Below are positions 1 through 9,197 of a stretch of 64,000 nt of DNA, piece by piece (position 1 is the first letter of the stretch; each line of letters opens with the position of its first letter). The DNA comes from Betaproteobacteria bacterium HGW-Betaproteobacteria-1 (GTDB lineage: Bacteria > Pseudomonadota > Gammaproteobacteria > Burkholderiales > Methylophilaceae). Made by a program: the position numbers and the translations under genes. The notes beneath the pieces are model-generated. The model was not told where the DNA came from. It saw only the letters and a list, made by a program, of their open reading frames with translations, and made no database searches. The DNA lies in assembly GCA_002842435.1 (NCBI GenBank), contig PHCX01000001.1, positions 62,001 through 126,000 on the forward strand. Reading direction: 5' to 3'.

Positions 1-40
1 CAGCCACTGCGCCCAAGGCTAATCTTTGTATCGTTTTCAT
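1..40 (-). CDS. Exported protein, N-terminus only (runs off window)
   Basis: An ATG on the minus strand at 40-38 opens a frame reading MKTIQRLALGAVA before the window ends. A good ribosome binding site (AGAGGT) lies about six bases upstream. The lysine followed by a hydrophobic run is the start of a signal peptide, so the product is probably periplasmic or outer membrane. Nothing more can be said of its function. It diverges from the gene at 471. Confidence 0.55.
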   Translation of the reverse strand, partial: MKTIQRLALGAVA

Positions 41-470
41 GGGATTACCTCTTTCCAGAATATCGTACTTACAATGTATCCGGCATTTCGTGCCTCTTCG
101 AGTGCAGCTTGTAACTGGCCAAAACAGGCCTTCACCTGATTCAGGCAGTTATCCATGACGCCACTTTCAATCTTGCGCATTGCCGCGGTGCAGACATTGC
201 ACCCTCGTTGACTCGGATGGTTTCATTTTATGGTGATTGCTCCTCACTGTCGGTCTGCTGGCACACATAGGCGGAAACCTGCAGGACGAGCGGGGTGAGT
301 AGGCGAGTAGCCCAGACATCACCATGAACGCATCGCGCGGACTACTTTGTTTGGAATGATTACCCATCTTCGCTTGATCCGCGTCGGCCTTCAATCTGGC
401 TGGCGCATGCCTTGCACTTTAAGTGGGCTAACGCACAGACCCGCCATGATGGAAAAGGAAAATTGGCTGG
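41..470. other. 430-base intergenic region, no credible gene
   Basis: This stretch separates the divergent exported-protein gene from the REC-PAS-GGDEF pseudogene. Two short open frames exist on opposite strands but lack a convincing ribosome binding site, composition or recognisable domain. It presumably holds both promoters, but I see no strong sigma-70 pair and no clear operator. Confidence 0.5.
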
Positions 471-1923
471 ATGCCAAACCGAATTCTCATCATCACAGAT
501 GCCCCTGCAGATGCCAAAGCACTCAAAGCTGTGCTGAGCAGGTCAATAGAGGGGCCTTTCGCTGTCAAATGGGTGAGACGTCTTGCAACCGGGCTCAAAA
601 GCCTGCGCGCGGGCGGTTTCGAGGCCATCATCGTGGATTTGTCACTACCTGACGGTAGCGGCATCGCCGCCTTCGAACGCTTGTACGCTGCCGCGCAACA
701 TACGCCGATCGTGACGCTGAGCGCAGGGACCGATAACACGCTGGCGATAGAGGCGGTGCAGCGCGGCGCGCAAGGCTATCTGACGAAAGGCTATTTCGTC
801 AGCCACCTGGTGCCGCAAGTGCTGCGCAACATCATCCAGCGCAAGGCCATTGAACTCACCTACTACAATGATAAGGAACGCGCCGAAATCGCGCTCAACT
901 CGATCAGCGACGCCGTCATCTGCACTGACATCTCCGGCAACGTCGATTACCTGAACATCGCGGCAGAAACCATGACCGGCTGGTCGCGGGCGGAAGCACA
1001 CGGACGTCCGGTCGGTGAGGTGTTCAGGATCATCAATGGCGACACACTCGAGCTGGCGCCGAGTCCGGTCGACCTGGTGCTGCAGTCGAACGAGCCGATG
1101 GGATTGCATGCCGACACCGTCCTGATCCGGCGGGATGGCAGCGAAACCCCCATCGAGGATTCCGCTGCGCCTATCCATGACTGGGATGGCCGCCTGACCG
1201 GCGTAGTGATCGTATTTCATGATGTCAACGCGGCCAAAGCCATGACCATGAAAATGGCGCACCTGGCCCACCACGATTTCCTCACCGACTTGCCGAATCG
1301 CGTGCTATTGAACGACCGTATCGCGCAGGCTATTTCCTTGGCGAAACGCAACGGCACGCAACTCGCCGTGCTGTTCCTGGACCTGGACAATTTCAAGCTC
1401 ATCAACGATACGTTCGGGCATGCTGGCGGCGACAAACTGCTGCAATCGGTGGCGCAACGCTTGCATACCTGTGTGCGCAGCTCCGATACTGTCAGCCGTG
1501 CGGGGGGAGACGAATTCATCATCCTGCTGTCGGGCGGCATCTACGAGCAAGACGCGGCGCTGACCGCCGACAAGATACTCGCCGAACTGGCCCGGCCACA
1601 TCTTATCGACAACCGCGAATCTCAAATCACCACCAGCATCGGCATCAGCGTCTACCCGGCCGACGGCCAGGATGCGGAAACCCTGATCAGGAATGCGGAC
1701 ATCGCGATGTATACCGCCAAGGAAAAGGGCCACGCCAACTACCAGTTCTTTGGGTGGCGAAATGAATATCCGCACGCTCGAACGCCAAGTCATGGAAGCC
1801 AATCTACGGCGTGCGCTGGTCAGGAATAAGTTTGACCTGCATCACCAGCCCAAGGCCAATCTGGCGAATGGCAGGATCACCGGCCTAAACACTGTTGCAC
1901 TGAGGAGGCGACCGCTTGTCTGA
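471..1923 (+). pseudogene. Response regulator-PAS-GGDEF protein with frameshifted, truncated EAL domain
   Basis: The intact frame (471-1829) encodes a receiver domain (residues 1-120, phospho-acceptor Asp56 in VDLSLPDG), a PAS domain (about 140-255) and a diguanylate cyclase domain (about 268-430) with AGGDEF at 344-349 and an RSSD inhibitory site just before it. Near 1750 the frame breaks: the expected continuation MNIRTLERQ...LHHQPKANLANGRITGL is read in the +1 frame and stops at 1923 after a degraded EAL motif. The rest of the EAL domain is absent. The cyclase part could still be made with a short junk tail, but phosphodiesterase activity is lost. It precedes a CheB-CheR-PAS fusion on the same strand. 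The ATG at 471 has AAAAGGA upstream. Confidence 0.75.
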
Positions 1924-2122
1924 CAGCACGCCTACCGGGCATTGCGCGCTGCCTTTCTGCAACGACCACCGAATTTACGAGCTGGCGTCGCTGCTTGTTC
2001 ATGCGTTTGCACACACCTCGCCGACTTGCCTGATTGAGGCAGGATGTGCGAATTCTGGTGCTGCATAGCAGCGTACGCGGTATCATTCGGCTAGGGGGGG
2101 AAGTTCTATCGGGAGAATGCAG

Positions 2123-5071
2123 GTGACAGCCAAAAAAGCTGCGAAAAGTTTCGTTTCTGCCGCTAATGATTCAAGCGAGGCCGCGGCGGCTATCCGTATA
2201 GTCGGGATTGGCGCTTCCGCCGGCGGTCTGGAAGCTTTCGAGCAGTTTTTCCGGCATGCCCCGGCAGATAGCGGCATTGCATTCGTGCTGGTTTCGCATC
2301 TGTCTCCGGACCATGAAAGCATGCTGACTGAAATCCTGCAACGTACCACTGCCATGCCGGTAATCGAAGTGCAGGATCAGATGCAGGTTTCCGCCAACAG
2401 TGTCTACATCATCCCGCCCAACCGGGACATGACGATTTTTCATGGCAAGCTGCAACTGAACGTACCAGCGGAACCTCACGCGCAGCGTATGCCGATCGAT
2501 GTGTTTCTTCGTTCGTTGGCCGAAGATCAGGGTGAAAACGCCATCGGCATCATACTGTCCGGCACGGGAACCGACGGTACCCTGGGATTGCGCGCCATTG
2601 TTGGCGCCGGCGGGCTGTCGCTAGTACAGGAACCCACCACGGCGAAGTATGACGGCATGCCCTCCAGTGCCATTCAGGCAGGCTATGCCAGCCATATCCT
2701 GCCCGTTGAGCAGATGGCTGATGTGATCATTTCCGGCGCGCGCATCCAGGGCATGCATCAACAGGTGCATGAATCACCAGCCACCTCCAGCGGCATCACA
2801 CGCATTCTGATGCAGTTGCGCTCGGCCATCGGCCAGGACTTCTCCCATTATAAAAAAAGCACCATTAACCGCCGTATCGAACGCCGCATGGCGCAACACA
2901 ATATCGAAGATACCCTGGTCTATGCCCGCTATCTCAAGGAGAATCCGGCCGAGGTACAAATCCTGTTCAAGGAACTGTTGATCAATGTCACCAGCTTCTT
3001 CCGCGACCCGGAAGCCTTCGACTTCCTGCAAAACGATATCCTGCCGCGACTGTGCAAGGGCAAGCCGGAAGACTACGTATTCCGCGTCTGGGTTGCGGGC
3101 TGTTCCACGGGCGAAGAAGCCTACTCTATCGCCATCCTGCTGCGTGAATGGATGGAAAAGAACCAGCAGGAGTTCAAGGTGCAGATTTACGGCACCGATC
3201 TTGACGATGATGCCATCGCTATCGCCCGTGCCGGCGTCTACCCGCCCAATATCGTTCAGGATGTCACGGCGGAGCGTCTGCATCGCTTCTTCGTCAAGGA
3301 TGATGCCGGCTACCGGATCAGGAAGGAAATCCGCGAGATGGCGGTGTTCGCCATCCAGAACGTGATCAAGGACCCACCCTTCACCAGGCTTGACCTGCTC
3401 AGCTGCCGCAACCTGATGATCTATCTGGAGCCGGAGTTGCAGAACCGCCTGATTCCGGCTTTTCACTACTCACTGAAGCCGGGCGGGGTTCTGTTCCTGT
3501 CACCTTCAGAGAGCATAGGCAATCACACCGACCTCTTTACGCCCATCCAGCGCAAATGGAAGTTCTACAGCGCCACGCTCACCGCCAGATCCCCACGCAC
3601 GATGATGACCAGCCCATTGGGCTGGACCGCCGGCAGTGGCAGCAAATCCCCAGAGGAAAGCATGCAGAAAACCCACGAACCCAACTTTGCCGAACTTACC
3701 AGGCGCGCGCTGGTGCAATGCTTTGCACCAGCCTCGGTGGTAACCGACCTCAAGGGCAATACGCTCTATATCCATGGCGAAACCGGGAAATACCTGCGCC
3801 CGGCACCCGGGCAGGCCAGCCTCAACATCATGGAAATGGCGCGCGAGGGGCTGGAACTGCCACTGCATGTGGCGATTCGTACCGCCGCCAGCGAGAGCAC
3901 GCCTACTCTGAACCAGGAGGTGCAGGTCAAGACCAATGGTGGGTTCTCGGCGATTGGCTTGAGCGTACGGCCACTGGCCAATCCGAACGGCGGCGAGGGC
4001 TTGCTGCTTGTCAGTTTCGAGGATATTGCGACACCGGCCGTCAAACCGGGCCGCAAAAGCGCTGCCAAGCCCGCCGAAAAAGGACGCATCGAAGCACTCG
4101 AACGCGAACTGGCCTACAACAAGGAAAATTTGCAGGCCACCATCGATGCGCAACAGGCCGTCAACGAGGAACTCAAGTCCACCAACGAGGAGTTGCAATC
4201 GACCAACGAAGAGTTGCAATCAACCAATGAGGAACTGGAAACCTCCAAGGAAGAACTGCAATCGGTCAATGAGGAGCTGATCACGGTGAATGCCGAGCTG
4301 CAGAACAAGATCGAGCAACTGAGCGGCATGCAGAACGACATGAAGAACCTGCTCGACAACATCAATATCGGCACCGTGTTTCTAGACCAACACTTGGCGA
4401 TACGGCGCTTCACGCGCGAGGTAACCAAGATCTACCGGCTGGTACCCTCGGACATCGGCAGGCCGCTGGCCGACATCAAGTCCGACCTGGAAGGGGAAAA
4501 CCTGCTGCTGGATGCACAAGCCGTGCTGGAGACCTTGGTGCCAATCGAACGGGAACTTTGCACCAATAATGGCCTCTGGTACCTCATACGCATACAACCC
4601 TACCGCACCCTGGACAACGTCATCGAAGGCCTGGTGCTGACCTTTACCGACATCAGCCAGCGCATCAGAACTGAAGCCGCAGTACAACAGGCACGGGATC
4701 TGGCCGAGGGCATCGTCGAATCGATACGCGAACCGCTGCTGGTACTGGATGGCAACCTGCAGGTAGTGTCCGCCAACCGCGCCTTCTACCAGTATTTTCA
4801 GGCAGCGCTCGCGGACACAGTGGGTCGCAAGATTTACGACCTGGGCAATGGACAATGGAACATCGCAGCTTTGCGCGAGTTGCTGGAAGTCCTGTTGCCA
4901 CACAAGCAGAACTTTGAAGGGTATGTGATGGAACATGATTTTCCCGTCATCGGCCACCGCCAGATCAGACTCAATGCACGACGTATAGAGGGCAAGGCAG
5001 GTATACCATCTTTAATCCTGCTGGCGATGGACGAGATCGGCACGAATGTGGATAAGGAGCATGCAAAATGA
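2123..5071 (+). CDS. CheB-CheR-PAS fusion protein
   Basis: A hybrid receptor-modification and sensory protein of about 982 residues. Numbering from the GTG start, residues 27-205 form a CheB methylesterase domain with Ser32 in GASAGG, His59 in SHLSPD and Asp151 in GTGTDG, so the triad looks intact. A CheR methyltransferase domain follows (about 225-490; AGCSTGEEAY SAM-binding motif near 325). Then come a PAS-like linker, a coiled coil built of repeated S/T-NEEL heptads (about 660-725) and two PAS domains (about 740-850 and 860-975). There is no kinase output. GTG 2123 is preferred over ATG 2117 because GGGAG (2111-2115) is correctly spaced only for the GTG. No MCP, CheA or CheW genes are nearby, so its targets are unknown; such fusions are usually signalling proteins outside classical chemotaxis. 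Confidence 0.85.
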   Translation: MTAKKAAKSFVSAANDSSEAAAAIRIVGIGASAGGLEAFEQFFRHAPADSGIAFVLVSHLSPDHESMLTEILQRTTAMPVIEVQDQMQVSANSVYIIPPNRDMTIFHGKLQLNVPAEPHAQRMPIDVFLRSLAEDQGENAIGIILSGTGTDGTLGLRAIVGAGGLSLVQEPTTAKYDGMPSSAIQAGYASHILPVEQMADVIISGARIQGMHQQVHESPATSSGITRILMQLRSAIGQDFSHYKKSTINRRIERRMAQHNIEDTLVYARYLKENPAEVQILFKELLINVTSFFRDPEAFDFLQNDILPRLCKGKPEDYVFRVWVAGCSTGEEAYSIAILLREWMEKNQQEFKVQIYGTDLDDDAIAIARAGVYPPNIVQDVTAERLHRFFVKDDAGYRIRKEIREMAVFAIQNVIKDPPFTRLDLLSCRNLMIYLEPELQNRLIPAFHYSLKPGGVLFLSPSESIGNHTDLFTPIQRKWKFYSATLTARSPRTMMTSPLGWTAGSGSKSPEESMQKTHEPNFAELTRRALVQCFAPASVVTDLKGNTLYIHGETGKYLRPAPGQASLNIMEMAREGLELPLHVAIRTAASESTPTLNQEVQVKTNGGFSAIGLSVRPLANPNGGEGLLLVSFEDIATPAVKPGRKSAAKPAEKGRIEALERELAYNKENLQATIDAQQAVNEELKSTNEELQSTNEELQSTNEELETSKEELQSVNEELITVNAELQNKIEQLSGMQNDMKNLLDNINIGTVFLDQHLAIRRFTREVTKIYRLVPSDIGRPLADIKSDLEGENLLLDAQAVLETLVPIERELCTNNGLWYLIRIQPYRTLDNVIEGLVLTFTDISQRIRTEAAVQQARDLAEGIVESIREPLLVLDGNLQVVSANRAFYQYFQAALADTVGRKIYDLGNGQWNIAALRELLEVLLPHKQNFEGYVMEHDFPVIGHRQIRLNARRIEGKAGIPSLILLAMDEIGTNVDKEHAK

Positions 5072-5652
5072 AACAGAAACAGAAGCAGGATTGGATACAA
5101 AAGCGCACATTGTTGAGAACCGAAGCGGAGAGTTTGGTGACGCCCATCTCTCAGCCAGGCACCGAAGCTCAGCCTGTCCAGGAGCTTATGCACGAACTTC
5201 TGGTGCACAAGGTGGAACTGGAAATGCAGAACGAAGAGCTGCGCAGAGCCTATAGCGAGCTGGAAGAAGCCAGAGATCGTTATCTGGATCTCTACGAGTT
5301 TGCCCCGATCGGTTATCTCACCATCAGCCGTGAAGGCCTGATGAGTGAAATCAACCTGCGAGGTGCAGAACTGCTGGGCGTCGACCGCACGAAGCTTGCC
5401 AGTCGCCGTTTCTCGCAAATGGTCGCCCCTCAAGACATGGATCGCTGGCATCGTCTGTTCATGCACATAATGGAACACGCCGATGGCGGAAAACTGGCGT
5501 TCGAACTGCAGATGTTGCGCGCCGACGGCTCAACTTTCGATGCCCATCTCGACTGCCTGCGTCGTGAGTCTCCCAATGCACCGCCCGTGCTACGGGTAGC
5601 CATGGTCGATATCAGCAGTCTCAAGCTCGCCGAACGTGATGCGGAGGCATGA
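5068..5652 (+). CDS. PAS-domain protein without output domain
   Basis: A 194-residue protein whose ATG overlaps the stop of the CheB-CheR-PAS gene by four bases (ATGA), so the two are translationally coupled. Residues 40-70 form a coiled coil (HELLVHKVELEMQNEEL), followed by one PAS fold at about 75-190 (APIGYLTIS, then GVDRTKL and VAMVDIS). Related proteins usually carry a histidine kinase or GGDEF domain after such a PAS domain, but here the frame ends. It may work as a small sensory subunit of the upstream fusion, or be a truncated remnant. No heme or flavin ligand can be assigned by eye. Confidence 0.65.
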   Translation: MKQKQKQDWIQKRTLLRTEAESLVTPISQPGTEAQPVQELMHELLVHKVELEMQNEELRRAYSELEEARDRYLDLYEFAPIGYLTISREGLMSEINLRGAELLGVDRTKLASRRFSQMVAPQDMDRWHRLFMHIMEHADGGKLAFELQMLRADGSTFDAHLDCLRRESPNAPPVLRVAMVDISSLKLAERDAEA

Positions 5653-5780
5653 CCGGACCTGCCACGAGCACTCCTCCAGGCTAATACAGTGTCCAGCAAA
5701 TCATGGATAGCCCGGCACATGAGTTCACGACTTTGATCTCGATGAATAAAAAGTCAAAAAACTGATGAAACTTTTATGCG

Positions 5781-5807
5781 CTGGCACTCTCATATCGTGA
5801 GTGCTAA
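5781..5807 (+). promoter_or_regulatory. CIRCE operator (HrcA site) upstream of rpoH
   Basis: The sequence CTGGCACTC, nine spacer bases, GAGTGCTAA matches the CIRCE consensus TTAGCACTC-N9-GAGTGCTAA at 7/9 positions on the left and 9/9 on the right with the exact spacer length. It lies 30 bases before the rpoH start. HrcA is the known repressor of CIRCE, so this places sigma-32 synthesis under heat-shock repression. hrcA itself is not in the window. Confidence 0.85.
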
Positions 5808-5836
5808 AATGTTTTTCTAGGAGGAACATTCCCAAG

Positions 5837-6697
5837 ATGACCAATGCCATGACCTTGCCGACAATCAGCTCAACCGACGGACTGGACCAGTACATTCGAC
5901 TGGTGAAGTCCTTCCCGATGCTGAGTGCAGAGGACGAATTCGCGCTGGCAACCCGCTTGCAGAAAGATAACGATCTGGAAGCGGCCAAGCAGTTGATTCT
6001 TTCCCATATGCGTTTGGTAGTAAGCATTGCACGTGGGTATTCCGGCTACGGGTTGCCGCAGGCCGACCTGATTCAGGAAGGCAATATCGGGCTGATGAAA
6101 GCCGTCAGGAAATTCGACCCGGAGCGCGGCGTGCGCCTGGTCTCATTTGCCATGCACTGGATCAAGGCCGAGATTCACGAATATATCGTACGCAACTGGC
6201 GTCTGGTGAAGATCGCAACCACCAAGGCGCAGCGCAAGCTGTTCTTCAATCTGCGCAGCATGAAGCAAGGCTTGGGCACGCTGGACACCAAAGAGGTCAA
6301 GCACATCGCCGATGAGCTGAACGTGAAGCCGGAAGAAGTCCTGGAGATGGAAGCCCGCATGAACGGGCATGAAATCTCGCTGGAAGGCTACGGCGATGAC
6401 GATGGCGAAGAAGTTTACAGCCCGATTGCCTATCTGGAAGACCCGAACGCCGAACCTTCGGAGTTTCTGGCCGAAAGACAGGCCGAGCGACTCGAAATGT
6501 CCGGGCTGGCGCAAGCCATGGAAAGCCTGGATGAGCGCAGCCGCCGCATCGTGCAGGCACGCTGGCTGCAGGAGGAAAATTCAGCCACCTTGCACGATCT
6601 GGCCAATGAATTCGGTGTGTCTGCCGAAAGAATCCGGCAGATCGAACAGAAAGCGATGCAGAAGATGCGCTTGATGCTGAGCGAAAGCCAGGCGTAA
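5837..6697 (+). CDS. rpoH: RNA polymerase heat-shock sigma factor RpoH (sigma-32)
   Basis: This 286-residue alternative sigma factor directs RNA polymerase to heat-shock promoters. Region 2 shows the DLIQEGNIGLMKAV and RLVSFAMHWIK motifs, followed by the RpoH-specific box QRKLFFNLR, which distinguishes it from other sigma-70 members. Region 4 ends with a helix-turn-helix (VSAERIRQIEQKAMQKMR). The frame stays open upstream to 5801, but that would begin inside the CIRCE operator; ATG 5837, preceded by AGGAGG at 5819-5824 (a rather long 12-base spacing), is the plausible start. It is monocistronic, ended by a strong hairpin at 6721. The leader may also carry RNA thermosensor structure as in other rpoH genes, which I did not model. 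Confidence 0.93.
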   Translation: MTNAMTLPTISSTDGLDQYIRLVKSFPMLSAEDEFALATRLQKDNDLEAAKQLILSHMRLVVSIARGYSGYGLPQADLIQEGNIGLMKAVRKFDPERGVRLVSFAMHWIKAEIHEYIVRNWRLVKIATTKAQRKLFFNLRSMKQGLGTLDTKEVKHIADELNVKPEEVLEMEARMNGHEISLEGYGDDDGEEVYSPIAYLEDPNAEPSEFLAERQAERLEMSGLAQAMESLDERSRRIVQARWLQEENSATLHDLANEFGVSAERIRQIEQKAMQKMRLMLSESQA

Positions 6698-6720
6698 TTC
6701 AGGTATCTGCCATCACAAAT

Positions 6721-6748
6721 AAAAAAGGCTGCCAAGGCAGCCTTTTTT
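6721..6748. terminator. Bidirectional rho-independent terminator
   Basis: A run of A, the stem GGCTGCC/GGCAGCC and a run of T form a symmetrical hairpin. It serves rpoH on the plus strand and the ccoS/microprotein transcript arriving from the minus strand. Confidence 0.85.
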
Positions 6749-6775
6749 ATTGATTCATTTTATTGTTTCAGAGCA

Positions 6776-6877
6776 TTATCCGAACAGGATGACGGAGAAT
6801 ATGCTCAACCAGGACATGGTGATCAGTACGATCACAATCGTCAGCGGCAAGTTATAAAACGTAAAATAGTCTTTCAT
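6776..6877 (-). CDS. 33-residue single-pass membrane microprotein
   Basis: Reading the minus strand from ATG 6877 gives MKDYFTFYNLPLTI and continues to a TAA at 6776, ending VILFG. AGAGG lies eight bases upstream of the ATG, which is ideal spacing. Residues 11-32 form one hydrophobic helix with a short polar N-terminus. It sits 14 bases after the ccoS stop and before the shared terminator, so it is the last cistron of a dynamin-ccoS-microprotein transcript. It does not resemble CydX and I cannot name it; small subunits of heme-copper oxidases (CcoQ or CcoM type) are of similar size, and its place beside ccoS makes an oxidase role conceivable. That link is inference. Confidence 0.6.
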   Translation of the reverse strand: MKDYFTFYNLPLTIVIVLITMSWLSIFSVILFG

Positions 6878-6891
6878 CGCTACAACCTCTA

Positions 6892-7104
6892 TCATTTATT
6901 AGCGTCGATTTTATTCTGATTGTCGGTCTGTTTCAAGCGATTGAACGGAATCATCGGATCATCGTCATCCATCAATATCCTCTGCGCCGGACCATCCATA
7001 TCGTCATACTGCCCGTTTCTGATGGCCCACAGAATGCCAAACGCAGCCAAGGCCACGAAAACCACCGTCAACCCCAGCAGAAAGAGGATAGACGAAAGCG
7101 TCAT
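6892..7104 (-). CDS. ccoS: cbb3-type cytochrome oxidase assembly protein CcoS
   Basis: A 70-residue protein with one N-terminal transmembrane helix (about residues 5-28) followed by the family signature WAIRNGQYDDMDGPA and an acidic DDDD stretch. CcoS is needed for cofactor insertion into the CcoN subunit of cbb3 oxidase. Family members usually sit beside the copper P-ATPase ccoI or the ccoNOQP operon; here the start overlaps the stop of a dynamin-like gene by four bases, and no other cco gene is present in the window. The C-terminal tail after PMIPFNR is longer and more polar than the core. Confidence 0.82.
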   Translation of the reverse strand: MTLSSILFLLGLTVVFVALAAFGILWAIRNGQYDDMDGPAQRILMDDDDPMIPFNRLKQTDNQNKIDANK

Positions 7105-9062
7105 GCCACTTTGGCCTGCTCCGCATCAGCCTCGAAATTCAAGGCGTTCTTCATGTGCTGACGCAATATCTTCAATTCGGCCACCTGTGCCTGGATACTC
7201 TTCTCCATGCCTTCCAGTTCACCGATGCGGTCTTCCAGCGTATCCGTTGCCTTGTAGATACGCTTGATACTTTCCAGACGGCGGCGCAGCTGCAACTGAT
7301 GCTCGCGCACCTGTGACTCCATCGGAGCGATCACCGCTTTCAACCAGTTCTCCACATCGTGGTTAGCCACTTCATAAACATGGATCACGCGACTGGCCAG
7401 TGTTTCAAAGAACTTGGAGGTCAGGGTCATTTTCTCATTGGCGATCATGTTCAATGCGGTATTGAATTGTTCCTTGTATGCACGCTCAAGCTTCGCCAGT
7501 TCCTTCTGATAGCGCAGCGTGGAGAAAGAGGGCGCGTCGGCCTTGCGCAAGCCGTGCTCCTTGGAGAACTTCTCGTACATCGCATCCATCATGTTCTTGA
7601 TTTCTTCGATCTGCTTGTCGGACTGCACCATGCGATCCTTCAGATCAGCGAAGAAACCATCCATCGCTGCACGGATGCTCTTGGTGAAATTGGCCGCCAC
7701 CATGGTCTCGCGGGTTTTCACCACGGATTCGCGCACGGCCTTCATGCCAAGTAGCGTGAATAACTGATTGGTCTGTTGCGAGAAAATGCTGCGCAAGGCC
7801 TGGAAGCGCTGCAGGCCCTTCTCGAAGTTCTCCTTGTCGACCTTGACCTTGCTCATCATGTGCTCGACCACATCCTCGTTCTTGCCGCGCAATCCCTTGA
7901 GCTCACCCAGTTGCTCGGTCAGACCTTGCAGACGGGCATCCAGAATCAGATGTGAATTGTTGATGAGGTCTTCGATTTCATTCTGCGTGTTGTCCCGCAC
8001 GATCTCCTTCTTGGAAGGAATCAATTCCTCGGACAGCGCTTTCTCCAGTTCCGGCAGACGGCTCTTAATCAGCAAGGCATCATCGGAATTGACCTTGGCC
8101 AACAAGGCCTTCTGTGCGGAAATCGGGAATATCTGCTTGGCATCAAGGCCCAACAGCTCGGCACTGGTATTGACCTGTTTGGTCAGTTCCTTCTCAATCT
8201 GCACTTCGTCCTTCAACTCATCCCACAAACCATCGATCTTGTTGAGGACGGCCAGACGACCTTTCTGCTTCCAGCGTGTGCCGCTGATATATTGGCGCCA
8301 GACATCGATCTCGGATTTGGTGACGCCGGTATCGGCTGCCAGAATGAACAGCACGGCATGGGCATTGGGCAGCATGTTAAGCGTCAGTTCAGGCTCGGTA
8401 CCGATAGCGTTCAACCCCGGGGTATCCAGAATCACCAGCCCCTGCTCCAGCAATGGGTGCGGCACATTGATCATGGCATAGCGCCAGCAGGGCACATCGA
8501 TGCTGCCGTCACTGTTGAGGCTCATGGCATCATCGGAGTTGTTCGGGTCATAGAGCCCATAACGCTCGGCCTCTTCCACACTGACCTTTTTGGTCGTGCT
8601 GACCTGCTTGAATGCTTCAGCCATGCTATCGCTGGAATCGACATTAAACTCGAACACCTTCCACTCATCCGGATAGTTCTTGTATTCACTGGTGGTGACA
8701 TCCGAAGTACGTGTCTCGATCGGCAGCAGTTGCAGGCAGGTCGGTTTGGATGGGTCGTAAAGCAGCTCCGTCGGGCACATCGTGGTGCGACCGGCAGTGG
8801 AAGGCAAAAGACGTTGGCCGTAGTCGGCGAAGAAAATCGCATTGATCAGCTCGGATTTACCACGCGAAAACTCGGCAACGAATGCGACATTGAGCTTGTC
8901 ATCACGCAGGCGCTCGAGCAGATGCTGAATGCGCTGGTCGATTTGACCGTCATTGAGCTCCTGCTCATTGAGCCAGCTACGGTAATCACATATCGTGTCC
9001 ACCAATGCCTTACGCCACTCTGCGTAAGCAGCAAACTGGTGAGCAAGTTTGTTTTCAGCCAT
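7101..9062 (-). CDS. Dynamin-like GTPase
   Basis: A 653-residue large GTPase. The G1 loop reads AEFSRGKS (63-70), with alanine replacing the first glycine of the usual GxxxxGKS. G3 is DTPG at 213-216 and G4 is NKID at 274-277. The remaining 350 residues are predicted helical and form the long coiled stalk typical of bacterial dynamin-like proteins, without an obvious transmembrane paddle. Family members remodel or tether membranes. It is the first gene of a minus-strand operon with ccoS and a microprotein, so a connection to the membrane or respiratory chain is possible but unproven. Bacterial dynamins often occur in pairs; here only one is seen. Confidence 0.82.
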   Translation of the reverse strand: MAENKLAHQFAAYAEWRKALVDTICDYRSWLNEQELNDGQIDQRIQHLLERLRDDKLNVAFVAEFSRGKSELINAIFFADYGQRLLPSTAGRTTMCPTELLYDPSKPTCLQLLPIETRTSDVTTSEYKNYPDEWKVFEFNVDSSDSMAEAFKQVSTTKKVSVEEAERYGLYDPNNSDDAMSLNSDGSIDVPCWRYAMINVPHPLLEQGLVILDTPGLNAIGTEPELTLNMLPNAHAVLFILAADTGVTKSEIDVWRQYISGTRWKQKGRLAVLNKIDGLWDELKDEVQIEKELTKQVNTSAELLGLDAKQIFPISAQKALLAKVNSDDALLIKSRLPELEKALSEELIPSKKEIVRDNTQNEIEDLINNSHLILDARLQGLTEQLGELKGLRGKNEDVVEHMMSKVKVDKENFEKGLQRFQALRSIFSQQTNQLFTLLGMKAVRESVVKTRETMVAANFTKSIRAAMDGFFADLKDRMVQSDKQIEEIKNMMDAMYEKFSKEHGLRKADAPSFSTLRYQKELAKLERAYKEQFNTALNMIANEKMTLTSKFFETLASRVIHVYEVANHDVENWLKAVIAPMESQVREHQLQLRRRLESIKRIYKATDTLEDRIGELEGMEKSIQAQVAELKILRQHMKNALNFEADAEQAKVA

Positions 9063-9197
9063 GGTCTTCCCTGAATACTTTTTTAGTGGATATCACTTTA
9101 GCATGCCGCAAAAAATAGTCAAATTAATCAGCGCGCTAATGCGCACATTTCATCCATTTTTCAGATAAACGGAAGTCGTCTGCGGACAAACGGTATT

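Noticed and set aside
167-394. Short minus-strand open frame in the first intergenic region
   Set aside because: No ribosome binding site, odd composition and no recognisable family.
4165-4310. Tandem NEEL-coding repeats in the CheB-CheR-PAS gene
   Set aside because: They look like a DNA repeat array but are the normal heptad coiled coil of this protein family, also present in the 45 kb fusion.
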